Part shown: in pieces, positions 1 through 10,970 of the stretch | Position numbering within the stretch: position 1 is the stretch's first letter | How the letters are laid out: every line of letters starts with the position of its first letter | Assembly (NCBI RefSeq): GCF_026213295.1 | Contig: NC_079415.1 | Span: 22,034,639-22,098,638, forward strand | Direction: 5' to 3' | Origin: Gadus chalcogrammus | Lineage: Eukaryota > Chordata > Actinopteri > Gadiformes > Gadidae | Length of the DNA: 64,000 nt | Program-made: the position numbers and the translations under genes | The notes under the pieces: generated by a model | Database searches by the model: none | What the model saw: only the letters and a program-made list of their open reading frames with translations | What the model was told of the DNA's origin: nothing

Positions 1-416
1 AGAAATTGTGACAATTCACGTATATAGGCTATTAAATGCAGGTGCGCTGCTCAGGCAAACCTCGAAAGAAAAAAGGGTAGCTGCTTAATCTGATCTTTTT
101 AGAATTCTATGTCTTGATGTTTTGATCTAGCCATAGATCTATTGTCTTGTTTTTGGCTAATGTGAATGGAAGTCCGCGTCGATGCCTCGCAAGTCCAGTG
201 TTGCGAGCGGACGTGACATCTAGAAGTCATACCGTAATAATGGGTTATCATTAATATTGATGCGTAGGGGTTGATTATAAACTCTTTGTTATTGTTTATA
301 CCACAGTCTGGGGGGAATACTCGTATTCTGATTGGCTGCAGGGTGTGTATTATCTCCTGATATAGGCCTACCAGACCCTGCTAAGTAGTTCCAGTCAGTG
401 TTTAGATTCTCTGCCC
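1..416. other. Unassigned flank
   Basis: No coding region, tRNA or element terminus is recognisable here. The short open frames lack family motifs. It may be diverged transposon sequence, but nothing in it proves that. Confidence 0.4.
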
Positions 417-891
417 GAGCCCGAGCCCGACCCGACCCGACCCGCGGGCCGGGTCGGTTCGATATTTTCCCCATCACTATCCTCAGGGCCGGGCCTTTGC
501 TATCGAGCGTTTTTACTTTTATTTTATCATTACATAAATTAGCCTAATCTGAGGAGAAATCTATGCCATAAACAGAAATATTATGGGTCTTATTACACGG
601 GTCTTCTCAATGCCGTGGAACGCTCCGTTCACTTGCATGGGTCCGGGGATATCTCGGGATTGGTTTCTTTATTAATCGAATGGGAAATGCAATAGGCCTA
701 TTTTAGGACCGAATCACCGTTGAACTTGTTTCTAATAACATTTCTAGCGAGAAATATACTTTTTACTTGCATAATCTTTAGTCAGTGATTACGTCTGATC
801 TTTAGTTTTATAGTTATTAGGAAGATTTTATCGGCTCACTCGCATGTTTCAATGACGTCAGGTTGCTAAGGACGCTGCTTTCGCTAAACTA

Positions 892-912
892 GCACACACA
901 CTCACACACACA

Positions 913-974
<62 letters not shown>
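892..974. repeat. (CA)n microsatellite
   Basis: About 40 CA dinucleotides with a few interruptions near the left end. The apparent Val/Cys-alternating open frames on the other strand are artefacts of this repeat. Confidence 0.97.
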
Positions 975-975
<1 letters not shown>

Positions 976-1097
976 TTTGGGTGGATTTTGAACGGTATGT
1001 GGGCGGGACGTTTTTTGCAGGCAACCCTGCGCTGTTGCCCGGGGTGCTGAAATGCTCCGGAACAGATATGGATCCACTATGGCCAAAGACTTGTATG

Positions 1098-1115
1098 CCC
1101 CCCCCCCCCCCCCCC
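1098..1115. repeat. Poly-C run
   Basis: Eighteen consecutive C residues, a simple homopolymer. Confidence 0.9.
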
Positions 1116-1398
1116 TTAAACAAATTCTATGGCAGAATAAAGAATAAATTCATGCATTATCATTCAACTTGAACATGTGTTTTTACAGTATAGCGTGGTG
1201 GAGGACTGACGTATGTTGCCCAACCCGGAAGTGAGCGTCGCCCTGGTTTCCCTTGACAAAAAGCCAACGGGTTTTTCTTTTGGATTTTGGATTATTGCAG
1301 AAAAATTAGCATCTTTGAAGCACCTCCTCAAAAACTGAAAATAAATAAATAAATAAAAATATCTGTGCTCCAAAGAACGAAATGTAAACCAATGCATT

Positions 1399-1401
<3 letters not shown>

Positions 1402-1429
<28 letters not shown>

Positions 1430-1456
1430 CATTTAATTTAGAGGCGCCTTTCAAGA
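1402..1456 (-). mobile_element. Severely truncated L2-like LINE/SINE 3' tail
   Basis: On the minus strand this reads CTTGAAAGGCGCCTCTAAAT followed by TAAATGTA and an (ATT)n run. The same 3' end closes the L2-like element at about 4320-4365. Only about 35 bases plus the simple-repeat tail survive, as expected for target-primed insertion that aborted early. It abuts the right arm of the inverted repeat ending at 1488. It could instead be a SINE sharing the L2 tail. Confidence 0.6.
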
Positions 1457-1488
1457 CCCGCGGGCCGGGTCGGGTCGGGCTCGGGCTC

Positions 1489-2779
1489 TATTGTTCACAA
1501 TTTTTAACAATAAATGTACTGTACGGAGCTCCTTAAGGGACATTAGGGAGAACGCTCCCGCACAGAACCTTAGTTTGGAAGTCGTGCTGGTGACACGTCA
1601 AATACTTCCAATTGAAATACATGGGTTTGAAATTTGTGCTTGTAAACACGAAAAATTTGAAAATACGTGATCCTGATCACGTTTCAATAGATTAAATAAC
1701 GTGACAGTGTCACGTCTTTTCGTGAGACCGGGTTGGATGTACGCAGCAAAGCGCATGGGATACACACCCTTTGTTTACAAGACACGAACCCTTCTAGCGG
1801 CTATTGATTATAACAAACACAACCAACGTCAGGCAGCACGCAATAGGGAAGGGCACACGATGTAAGTTGTTAGAATTGTACTAACTAATGTCAAGAGAAC
1901 TTTATTATGGTTCATAAGCGTTGGGCTAAATAATGAATCCATCTCATCCTTTGACACCAGGTACAAACGGTCGTACAACAAGAAGTCAAAGAACTGGACA
2001 GTCAGCACAATTAAGGAAATAAAAGTACAGCTATATATGGGAGATACAGACAGCCATCCTGTCCTGTAGGATAGCAAGTGGGACTGGCCTGCCACGAACA
2101 GTGACGATGAGGGCTAGTGACCCAAGACGGCTCGGCCTGCTTGCCCCTGTTCAGCCACCGCCCACATCCGAGCTTGTGAGGGTGCAACTAGCACGAGGAA
2201 ACATGTTTCCAGAAAACCCACAAGCCACCCAATAGCCACGCCACTTATGCCTTGCTCTTTTTTTTTCAATAACAAAATAAATCTTTTTGTGTCTTTCATT
2301 GAACAAATATAACAAACTACAGATACATATAACAAATTTAATGAAATTCTTTGAAATGTAGATAAAAAACTAGGTGTTGCGCACATCCATAGGTAATCTC
2401 CAGGTGGTAGACAATTGTATTAGGTTCATTATTTTCGGCTACAGATGTAAATTGATTTACTTTATAAAGTAACATTCAGGTGTATAAACTGCAGTCGTAT
2501 AAAAAAAGGCGGAAACATTTTAAAACTATATACAAAGATTTTTATTTACAATAGCTAAACATCTAATCGTATCACTCTGAAGCCCGTGTACTGGCCCATG
2601 GAGTCGGGAAAAGTGTCCCTCACTTTCCACACACAGCAGCTGGGTATGACCACCCTTCTGCCCACTCCGAGGCGGCCATGCTGCCACAGGAAAAACTGTC
2701 TGTATGCAGCATGGCGAAAGTGTCTCTGCTCCACTCATGGCTCTTGGCTGTCCTCGAGAGCAAAAACGTCGTTCCAAGC
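1489..2779. other. Unassigned region with a palindrome
   Basis: No gene is recognised. Bases 1699-1715 form a perfect 8+1+8 palindrome, ACGTGACAGTGTCACGT, next to a second short palindromic stretch around 1667-1683. Such palindromes are common in fish non-autonomous DNA transposons, but I could not find element ends. Short minus-strand open frames at 1829-2386 carry no motif and are not called. Confidence 0.4.
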
Positions 2780-4160
2780 AGCCCTCGCCAGCCGCAACAC
2801 CCCCTCATCCAAGACATAAAATGCCATGTATGCCATCTCCCTTTCATCTCCAAAACACTTGAAAGGGTGGTTGCCGCACAACTACAGTCCCACCTCGACA
2901 CTAACAATCTCCACGAACCGTTCCAATCTGGCTTCCGTCCAAAACACAGCACTGAAACAGCCCTAGTCAAAATCACCAACGACCTCCTCCTTGCAGCCGA
3001 CTCTGGATTACTCACCATTCTCATCCTCCTCGATCTCAGCGCAGCATTCGACACCATCTCCCACCCTCTGCTCCTGGACCGCCTAGCTGGTATTGGGATC
3101 ACTGGTGCTGCACTCTCCTGGTTTACATCCTACCTCACCGGCCGTCAACAATTTGTTCAACTAAGCAACCACAAGTCTGGGTGTTCAGGTGTCTCACTGG
3201 GTGTCCCCCAGGGGTCAGTCTTGGGTCCACTCCTCTTCACCACTTACCTCCTCCCGCTGGGCACACTCCTCCGTCACCATGGGGTTCATTTTCACTGCTA
3301 CGCTGACGACACACAGGTCTACATCTCCACCAAACCCACCGCTGCCATCCCCCCACTTCCCTCATCACGTGCCTGGAAGAGATCCGGAGCTGGTTGAGCA
3401 GGAACTTCCTGAAACTCAATGGAAACAAGACCGAGGCCCTGCTCATCGGATCCAAATCCACCCTCACTAAATCACAACACACCCCAGCTCCACTCATAAT
3501 TATCGATGGATTCCCAGTACCCTTCTCCTCCAAAGTCAAGAGCCTCGGCGTCATCCTGGACAACACCCTCTCATTCGCACCCCATATTCACAACATCACC
3601 CGGACTGCATTCTTCCACCTCCGCAACATCGCCAGACTCCGCCCATCACTGACCCAATCCAGCACTGAAATCCTAGTTCACTCATTTGTCACATCACGCA
3701 TAGACTACTGCAACGCCCTCCTCACCGGACTCCCCACCAAACTCATCAACAGACTGCAGATCATTCAGAACTCAGCCGCCCGGATCATCACCCGCACCAA
3801 ATCATCTGACCACATCACCCCTGTCCTCATTCAACTTCACTGGCTCCCAGTACACTACCGCATCCAATACAAAACCCTACTCACCTACAAAGCTCTCCAC
3901 AACCTAGCCCCCAGTTATCTCTGCGACCTCCTCCAAGAATACACTCCCTCCCGCTCCCTCCGCTCAACCTCTGCTGGACTACTATGTATCCCCACATCAC
4001 GACTCACTTCAATGGGTGCCCGGTCATTCAGCTGTTCAGCACCCAGGCTCTGGAACTCCCCCCCCACACATAAAACAGTCAGACACCATTACAACCTTCA
4101 AGTCACAACTCAAAACTCACCTGTTCAAACTCGCACACAACATCTAACTGATCACTGTTT
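2780..4160 (+). pseudogene. L2-like reverse transcriptase, frameshifted
   Basis: Encodes the RT that copies LINE RNA at a nicked target site. In order one sees LPFISKTLERVV (RT entry), FRPKHSTETALVKI, the motif-A aspartate in DLSAAFDTISH (about 3036-3068), the GVPQGSVLGPLLF block (about 3202-3240) and the catalytic YADDTQVY (about 3298-3321). After about 3395 the frame changes and continues through the connection and C-terminal part (LGVILDNTLSF, SRIDYCNALL, LHWLPVHYRI) to a stop in the 3' end. The family's N-terminal endonuclease is absent. One frameshift plus truncation makes it non-functional. Assignment to the L2 group rests on motif wording and the shared tail. Confidence 0.85.
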
Positions 4161-4365
4161 TGTTTGTTTTTTTGTTTTGTTTTGTCTTGTTTTTGTTTTA
4201 TTTATTTCTTATTGCTTATGTTTATTTATTTATTTATTTATTTATTTTTTCCACAATGTCTTGTTTTTAAAAAAATGTATGATGACTATATGCTCTGTAA
4301 GGTGACCTTGGGTGTTTTGAAAGGCGCCTCTAAATTAAATGTATTATTATTATTATTATTATGTT
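2780..4365 (+). mobile_element. 5'-truncated L2-like LINE
   Basis: The stretch holds the RT half of a CR1/L2-type non-LTR retrotransposon followed by a 3' UTR and the terminus CTTGGGTGTTTTGAAAGGCG, ending in an (ATT)n tail at about 4345-4362. The endonuclease domain and 5' end are missing, which is normal for truncated LINE copies. No target duplication was identified. The left boundary is set where RT similarity begins and is approximate by tens of bases. Confidence 0.85.
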
Positions 4366-4624
4366 GCTGATGCAATTGAGTGGCAATTGGCGACAGCATA
4401 CTTTTTCCAGGTCAGTGTCCATCTCCCTGCAGTGACTGCACGAACCGAACTAGTTTGTTTCTACCGCGTTATTGGATGTACCACGTGGTGTACGATTTAA
4501 AGGGACGGCGCGTCTTTGAAACGTGCGTTTCCTTTGTTCATACCTCCAGTCTTTATAGTCAGAGCCCTTTTTTGAAACAAAACACCATTGCTCGAGAGCA
4601 ACAGGGGGCTCAGCTAAAGTGTTA

Positions 4625-4750
4625 CATCCTCTCTCTCTCTCTCCACCCCCCCTCTCTCTCTCCCTCCCCCTCTCCCTCTCTCTCTCCCTCCCTCCCTCTC
4701 TCTCTCTCTCCCTCCCTCTTCCTCTCTCTCTCTCTCTCTCTCGCTCCCTC

Positions 4751-4797
<47 letters not shown>

Positions 4798-5252
4798 CCC
4801 TCTCTCTCTCTCTCGATCTCTCTCTCACTTTGACACTCACTCTCTCTCTCGATCTCTCTCTCACTTTGACACTCACTCTCTCTCTCTCTCTCTCACTCAC
4901 TCACACTCTCTCTCTCTCTCTCTCTTCTGCAAATAGGTAGGGACTGCAATGGTAAATCTTTTGTTAAGACTGCATGATCTCTGACCTGGGCAATAGCAGA
5001 TCTCTCTCGCTCTCTCTCCTCCTCTCCCTCACTCTCTCTCCCTCCCCCCTCCCTCTCTCTCTCTCCCCTCCCTCCCTCTCTCTCCCTCTCCCTCTCTCTC
5101 TCTCTCACTTTGACACTCACTCACTCACTCACACTCTCTCTCTCTCTCTCTCTTTTCTGCAAATAGGTAGGGACTGCAATGGTAAATCTTTTGTTAAGAC
5201 TGCACAATCTCTGACCTGGGACAATAGCAGACCCCTCTCTCTCTCCATCCCT

Positions 5253-5308
<56 letters not shown>

Positions 5309-5405
5309 GCAAGTCGGTAGGGGCTGAATGGTCAGTCTTTTGTTCAGACTGCATGACCTCTGACCTGGGCAAAAGCAGATCTCTCTCTATCTCTCTCTCT
5401 CACAC
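4625..5405. repeat. (CT)n pyrimidine tract with three copies of a 75-bp spacer
   Basis: A long strand-asymmetric CT/CCCT tract. It is broken three times by a non-simple segment beginning CTGCAAATAGGTAGGGACTG (about 4927-5000, 5157-5231 and 5306-5379). The three spacer copies are nearly identical, so the array grew by duplication of spacer plus tract. Open frames across it (Ser/Leu or Arg/Glu rich) are compositional artefacts. Confidence 0.9.
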
Positions 5406-5550
5406 TTTTTGGAGGCACCGGTGCCATCTTGTGGCCTGGGTGCGCAGTCCGGTAGGACTGGAACAACTGAAATAAGTAACCAAAAGCGGGTGTTGTTCTT
5501 TCTCTCCCATCCCCTAGAAAACTTCTTTGATATCCCCAACCCTTTTGTCC

Positions 5551-5755
5551 CTGTCTCCACAGATCCGGTCGTCAGACCCCCCCGTCCCCATCCTTTTTTC
5601 CCTGTCTCCACGGATCCTATCGTAAACCCCCCCCTCCCCACCCCTTTGTCACTGTCTCCACAGATCCCATTGTAAACCCCCCCCCTCCCCACCCCTTTGT
5701 CACTGTCTCCACAGGCCCTGGAGTGAGACCCCCCCCCCCCCCCCCTTTTTTAACC
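5551..5755. repeat. Minisatellite, about 51-bp unit, four copies
   Basis: Units begin with CTGTCTCCAC at 5551, 5602, 5652 and 5703, each ending in a C-rich stretch. A degenerate fifth copy follows near 5775. It sits immediately upstream of the ERV-A leader. Coding potential is not apparent. Confidence 0.85.
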
Positions 5756-6019
5756 CTTCGCCACCTTAACTCCTGCCTCTCCGCAGGTCCTGTCGTGGAT
5801 CCCCGTCCCCATCCCATTGAGTACTTGTTTATTGACGGATACGCTCGCAGCGCGGCGTGCGAATAGTGTGTGCTTTGTCATTTAAGTGTTGGCTATAGGT
5901 AATAGGTTATCACAGCCTTTTGTCGTACAGATAGAAATCGAGAAAAGTTTCTTTATCAATAGATAAGTTGTGAATTCCAAAACCGTCATACTCTTAGTAC
6001 TTCGCAGCCCCTGTGCCGC

Positions 6020-6300
6020 GACCCCCTCCCCCACCACGACGCCTCCCCCTGTAGGCCAACCCCGGTACCTGCCTCAACGCTCCCCCGGCTGGCCAACGCC
6101 GGCATCTACCTCTAAGCCTCCCCCTGCTGACCAACCCCCATCTACCTCTGCACCTCCCCCTGCTGACCAACGCCGGCATCTACCTCTACGCCTCCCCCTG
6201 CTGGCCAACCCCCATCTACCTATACGCCTCCCCCTGCTGGTTTGCAGCGACGCCTATCCCGTACCCTCAACGCCTCCCCCTGCTGGCCGAAACAACGCCT
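6020..6300 (+). repeat. CCTCCCCCTGCTG-type minisatellite in ERV-A leader
   Basis: Imperfect tandem copies of a unit containing CCTCCCCCTGCTGGCCAAC, spaced roughly 30-45 bases. They lie just before the gag start at 6382 and so occupy the position of a retroviral leader. The open frame through it is Pro-rich and shows no known domain. Confidence 0.7.
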
Positions 6301-6381
6301 GCCTCACTCCTGCCGCAACACCAGACAGCGGCCCCCAACTGCTCACCCACGCCTAGCCCCAGACGCGCCTTTCCAGACATC

Positions 6382-8486
6382 ATGGCCTCGCTCGATGTGC
6401 AACCTCGCCTAACGGAAGCGAGACCTGATCCAGACACCCCGGCCCAGATGAGGGCGGCAGTAGCCAGGTATTTGGCAGCGAACGCCCTGAAGGACAAGGC
6501 GTTGTCCACTGAACAACAGAAAAATTGGGCTGCGCGAGAAGAAAAGTACAGAAAGGAGTGGGAATGGGTTGGAGTTTGGGCTGTTGGGGTAAAGGTCACC
6601 ACCGGCCTTACCACAGCGGCCTGGGAGCACACCCTGAAGGAGTGCGAATGGGCTGCGACGAGACGCGCAAACACGAAGAAGGTACGAGACACGGACCAAG
6701 TCGACTACAGGAAGAAGAGGGAGAAGTACACCTACGCCCTACTCAACGCCTACAATGCGGCAATCAACATGGAAGCGCGGAAGAAGGAAGGGCGACCAAC
6801 CGACCTTTCCCGCCAAGAGAAAACAGTATTGAAAGGGCTGCCTGCACCACCTCACGTCGAGGAGCGTGCGGCCCCACTCACCCTGGACGGAGCGGACGTT
6901 GGGGGCAAAGGGACGCCATGTGGAGAGGACAACACCAGCCTCCACAACAACACCTACCCCAGCCTCGAAGAACACCCGCCTTTCCCAAACAATACAAAGG
7001 CCCCACCACCATACGGCTGCTATGACCACCCGGCGCCTCGAGATTCCAAAGGCCCTGCCCTCCAATTCCCAATGCTCGACATAGAGAAGGGGCCTGTGGA
7101 AATCTCGTACAACGATCAACCCCCCCCGTCGTTCGCAGGAGGATGTCAGGATTACGGTGGCGTTGAGTACGACTCGACGAAGGGGCCAAAGAACAGGACC
7201 GACCGCGTGATAAAAGGGAGGAGTGGCCCCGGGTGCCATAATTGGTCGAGAAGCGGACCACCCTCCGGGCGCAACGAACGTCGGCATGCCCCAATCCTAC
7301 CCAGTCCAGCACCAGCAATATCAACAGCTACAACCCAACACCCAGCAGCATCAGCATCAGCAGCAGCTGCAACCCAACCCCCAACCCTACTGGACCCAGC
7401 AGCAGCATCAGCAGCAGCTGCAACCCAACACCCAATCCTACCCAGCCCAGCACCAGCAACATAGACAGCTACAACCCAACACCCAGCAGCAGCAGCATCA
7501 ACAGCAGCTGCAACCCAACACCCAATCCTACTCAGCCCAGCACCAGCAACATCAGCAGCAGCAGCAGCAGCTACAACACAACCCCCAACCCGACTCAACC
7601 CAACTCTACGCACCCCAACAGCAGCTACAATACAATCCACAACACCCGTACTACTCAACTGCCAGACAAAACACCCTTCGACAGATACCGGAATGCCTTC
7701 TGGGATAACCTCAAACTACAATACCCACCAGACATCAGTGCAGTGGGGATCGAAGGCCTGACCATCAAACCAGAAGAGACCGTCCATGCGTACGTGAGGA
7801 GAGCCGAAATACTCTGGGCGGACAAGAATGACTGCCACCCGTACGAAACCAACCTGGCAAACAACACCTTCCGGAAGGCGGTCTTGAGTGGGTTACCGCC
7901 CGAGGCCCAGAATGGACTGGAGTCGGTGGTTGGACTGTGCGTCAAACCGAAGGCAGAGTGGATGGAACACCTTATTCACCACTTCAATCTTAGCAAAAAG
8001 AAGGAAGCACACCACGACGGAGGTCTGGAGGAACTATTGAAACAGATGTTGAGGGTGAACATAAAAAAGGACGTGGAGGAGACCCGGCAGCTCAAGAGAG
8101 CCGAAGAAGACCCGGATCCCATGGCCATGATGTCCCTAATGCCACATCAAGAAGAGACATTCCCTCAGGTGACCCCACTACCAGAGTGGCTACGACAGGG
8201 CGGCCACCCCACCGCATACGCTGCATACGTGGCCGCCGCCATGCAACAACCATCAACCAGACAGAACCATCCATACAGAGGAGGAGGAGCCGGAAGAGGA
8301 AGAGACAGGCCATTGCGTCAGCTTCCATGCATGCATTGCAACCAAATGGGACACTGGATAAAAGACTACCCCAAGTACCACTCTGACGTGGCCCAATCTA
8401 GATTCCCGTCACAACAACATCATCAGAATACTGGCTTCAAGGCTCTGCCCGCAGCAGGCAACTCCATGTTAGCCTTACAACAATAG
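6382..8486 (+). pseudogene. ERV-A Gag (MA, PPPY, Q-rich linker, CA, NC), frame-broken
   Basis: Structural polyprotein that assembles the virion core. The start at 6382 opens a charged matrix-like region (to about residue 150), then a Pro-rich section with the late-domain motif PPPY (near 7005). A CAG-rich segment (about 7310-7640) reads as Gln-rich in one frame and Ala/Ser-rich in the others. The capsid-like part and nucleocapsid are in the third frame (about 7660-8486). There, the zinc knuckle begins CMHCNQMGHWIK but its fourth ligand position is Tyr instead of Cys. At least two frame changes occur (near 7230 and 7650). The last frame ends at TAG 8484-8486. Confidence 0.75.
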
Positions 8487-9277
8487 GGATGCCCAGAGGA
8501 CGAGCGGGCGAGAAAGGAACTAGGCCTCGGACTACCTACTGTGGACGCATACGTAGGTGGACACAGTTGCACGTTTCTAGTGGACTCGGGAGCATCCGTA
8601 TCAACTATCGGAAGTCTCGCGGGAAAAACACCCCCACTCTCTCGCCGCTCTCTAAAAACCATGGGATTCTCTGGGAAACCCATGGAACGACCGTTCACAA
8701 CCCCACTCGACTTCGACATACTAGAACAGAAAGGAATTCATTCATTCCTATACGCCCCAAAATGCCCCATCAACCTATTAGGAAGGGACCTAATGGGTTC
8801 CCTACAAATCACTCTTGCCTGCAACTTGGGAGGCATCACTCTGTACCACCCCGCCAAACCCGCCCCAGATGAAGCACACATGTTCATGTTAATAGACGAC
8901 CCGAAGCCAGAAGCTCATGACGACACCACCATCTACGGGCAGGAACTGACGGGAACAGCACAGACAACTCCAGGACTGGAAAGCACATATCGAGAGTGGG
9001 AAATGTGGATCCAGGAAATCGGAGAATACAATGAACTGTTGGACCCATTACACTGCACGCTCAACATCACACACGAGCAGGACCTGACCTACGATGAACC
9101 ATGGTACAACCAGAAGGATGGACAGCTGGAGGACCTACGATGTAGAGATATATACCTGGGACCCGAAGGAGTGGCGGCAGGAGTCGACCTCACAGAAGAA
9201 CAACTATCCTGGTTCCAGCTGGAACCAGAGTGTCCCTCATGTCTCCCTCTTGGTCAGCGCAGACCACCAACCCAAAC
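8487..9277 (+). pseudogene. ERV-A aspartic protease with C-terminal extension
   Basis: Retroviral protease that would cleave Gag-Pol. It lies in the same frame as the end of gag, immediately after the TAG, so readthrough expression is the natural reading. The catalytic motif is LVDSGAS (about 8579-8600) and the family's second landmark is LLGRDL (about 8778-8795). An acidic extension of about 130 residues follows (with EPWYN, DIYLGPEGVAAGVDL), seen in several fish ERV pro-pol proteins. The frame slips near 9225, just before the sequence turns into gypsy RT. Without its RT the product would be inert. Confidence 0.75.
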
Positions 9278-10012
9278 AACCTAAAGCTGGCCCCCAAGAA
9301 GTGCTTCTTCCTTCGGAAATCTGTGAAGTTCCTTGGGCACATTATCGATGAGAATGGTGTGTCGACCGACCCCAGCAAGGTTGAGGGCATCGCAAGGATG
9401 ACGAGTACTGACCTGACGGAAGCAGATGGCATGACTCCCTCACAGACACGGATCAGATCTTTCCTGGGGATGATCAATTATTATCAGCACTTTGTGCCTG
9501 GCTTTTCTGCCATCGCCAAACCTCTCTTCTCTTTGTTGACGGGCCAGAAACGGAAAGGAAAGCAGAAACCTCAGCTTAAACAAAGGTCACAAGGCAGGAA
9601 GTTGAGTGCCGCTGACTGGACCCCTGTTATGGAGCAGGCTTTTCAGAAGCTGAAAGTATCGCTGGTTGAAACAGTCATTCTGGCTCACCCCGACTTCAAC
9701 CGTCCTTTCATGTTGTCAACAGATGCGTCCCTTGATGGTATCGGTGCTGTTCTATCGCAGATCCAAGAGGGGGAGGATAGAGCAAGACCCATCGCGTTCG
9801 CCAGCAAGTCCCTTTCTCAGTCTCAGAGAAACTACCCGGCTCATCTGTTGGAATTCTTGGCCGTAAAGTGGTCAGTCTCTGACAAGTTCAGCCATTGGTT
9901 GAAGGGGCATGAGTTCACTGTCTGGACAGACGACAATCCGTTGACTCACATCATGACGAAGCCCAAGCTGGACCGCTGTGAGCAACGCTGGGTGGCCAAG
10001 TCAGCAAGCTAC
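9278..10012 (+). pseudogene. Gypsy RT thumb/connection and RNase H, N-terminal half
   Basis: The frame starts inside RT at NLKLAPKKCFF and continues KFLGHIIDENGVSTDP, then LGMINYYQHFVPGFSAIAKP, the classic Ty3/gypsy linker. RNase H follows with TDASLDGIGAVLSQ (first catalytic Asp), ARPIAFASKSLS and LAVKWSVSDKF. The RT YXDD motif lies upstream of the preserved part and is absent. Translation is open until the ERV-B LTR at 10013 and stops a few codons into it. The reading frame resumes at 20631 after the duplication CTAC. Confidence 0.88.
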
Positions 10013-10514
10013 TGTGGGAGAAATTAACCATTACTTTTGTATTAACTATGAGTATTATCAGGCCTATATACCAAGGCATAAACATTAATGGTGGAAAAGT
10101 AGAGAAACCACCTCTGGACCCAGAGCAATGGCCTAATAAGGCGCCAAAGACTTTGGGGCCCAGGCTACAAACATCCTCCCATTATTTACATTTACCACAG
10201 GAGATGAGCACAAGGGAGGGAATGTAAGGGAAAGGGAATGTAAGGCTAACCTTCCATACCGTGTAAAGCCATTTTGAACATATACCAGGACGGTCGTATA
10301 ACATACATGATAGCTCAGTTTGGGTGGATAAGAGGGACTGGGATCGGAGCCCCAGTCAGTGTGTCTTTTGCAAAACCACATGCTCGGCTCTGTTGTTCCT
10401 ATTTTGTGGGTAACAATAAAGTCTTTGTCATTACTTTTTCCGGACTCCCCGATTTCTATTGCTCATAGCTAGTTGAAGTGAATTAGATAAGTCGTTAACA
10501 AAATTGCAACTACA
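10013..10514 (+). repeat. ERV-B 5' LTR
   Basis: 502 bases, TG...CA ends, with AATAAA at 10415-10420. It is nearly identical to the 3' LTR except for a short insertion (about 13 bases) after GAGATGAGCACA near 10210, where a purine-rich GGGAATGTAAGGG segment is duplicated. Confidence 0.93.
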
Positions 10515-10517
10515 TAT

Positions 10518-10535
10518 TGGCGTCACGAAGAACAG
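10518..10535 (+). other. Candidate ERV-B primer-binding site
   Basis: Three bases after the 5' LTR the sequence reads TGGCGTCACGAAGAACAG, the TGG start expected for a site paired with a tRNA 3' end. I could not assign the tRNA with confidence. Confidence 0.5.
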
Positions 10536-10970
10536 GACTGGAAAGAGACAGCCCAACTGCCGGGCTGCAAGGCGGGGCGCGGACGGATCACACAACCAAG
10601 CGCACAAAATTATTCTCGGTAAGTTTGGCTTACCACTAATTAAACGGTTGGTTGATCTGTTTTTGCCCCGTCTGAACGCTTGGTGAAAGGGTAAAGTGTC
10701 TCTTCAGTCAAACAAACCTAAGTTAAAGAGAGAGAGATAGAGAGACGGGAGCTCCGGGAGAGATTGACGTGCGCGCGCACATATGCCATAACGCGTTCTG
10801 TGGTTCTAAATGACCAAGACGCTTTGTGGCTCCCTATTTTGATACGAGTTGTTGTTATTTGGTGTTTTGGTATTTTGTTTAAGTAGGCCTACTATAAAGT
10901 CCTGTGGCTGTATTCAAGAGGAACGAATTAGTGAGAAAGTTCCAATAGAAAAGTGCGTCCGCAGTTCGAA

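Larger units (their letters stand above)
417..1488. repeat. GC-rich inverted repeat pair bounding about 1 kb
   Basis: Bases 417-450 (starting GAGCCCGAGCCCGACCCGAC) match the reverse complement of 1455-1488 over about 34 bases with roughly one mismatch. Each arm also carries the internal palindrome ACCCGCGGGCCGGGT, complete in one arm and nearly so in the other. The enclosed kilobase holds a (CA)n tract, a poly-C run and an LINE tail, but no transposase. A pair of inverted GC-rich arms this far apart would fit a non-autonomous DNA transposon. No target duplication was found just outside the arms, so the element class is open. Confidence 0.4.
5970..9277 (+). mobile_element. ERV-A: partial endogenous retrovirus (leader, gag, pro)
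   Basis: Contains a leader, a Gag-like polyprotein and a retroviral aspartic protease in retroviral order on the plus strand. No LTR was recognised on the left, and RT, integrase and env are absent. At about 9278 the sequence becomes Ty3/gypsy RT. Gag and pro share one frame, separated by a single TAG, the arrangement of gammaretrovirus-like viruses. It is therefore a fragment of an old provirus joined to another element. Confidence 0.8.

Noticed and set aside
889..1123. Minus-strand proteins rich in alternating Val and Cys
   Set aside because: Translation of the (CA)n microsatellite; no other support.
1829..2386. Two minus-strand open frames of about 90 codons
   Set aside because: No domain, no splice or promoter context; length is expected by chance.
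2620..3102. 160-codon minus-strand protein
   Set aside because: Antisense to the L2-like RT, whose motifs clearly define the plus strand as coding.
4380..5372. Long Ser/Leu and Arg/Glu open frames
   Set aside because: Compositional artefacts of the CT tract on both strands.
7152..7708. Separate Gln-rich and minus-strand Ala/Val-rich proteins
   Set aside because: Alternative frames of the CAG-rich Gag linker; not independent genes.
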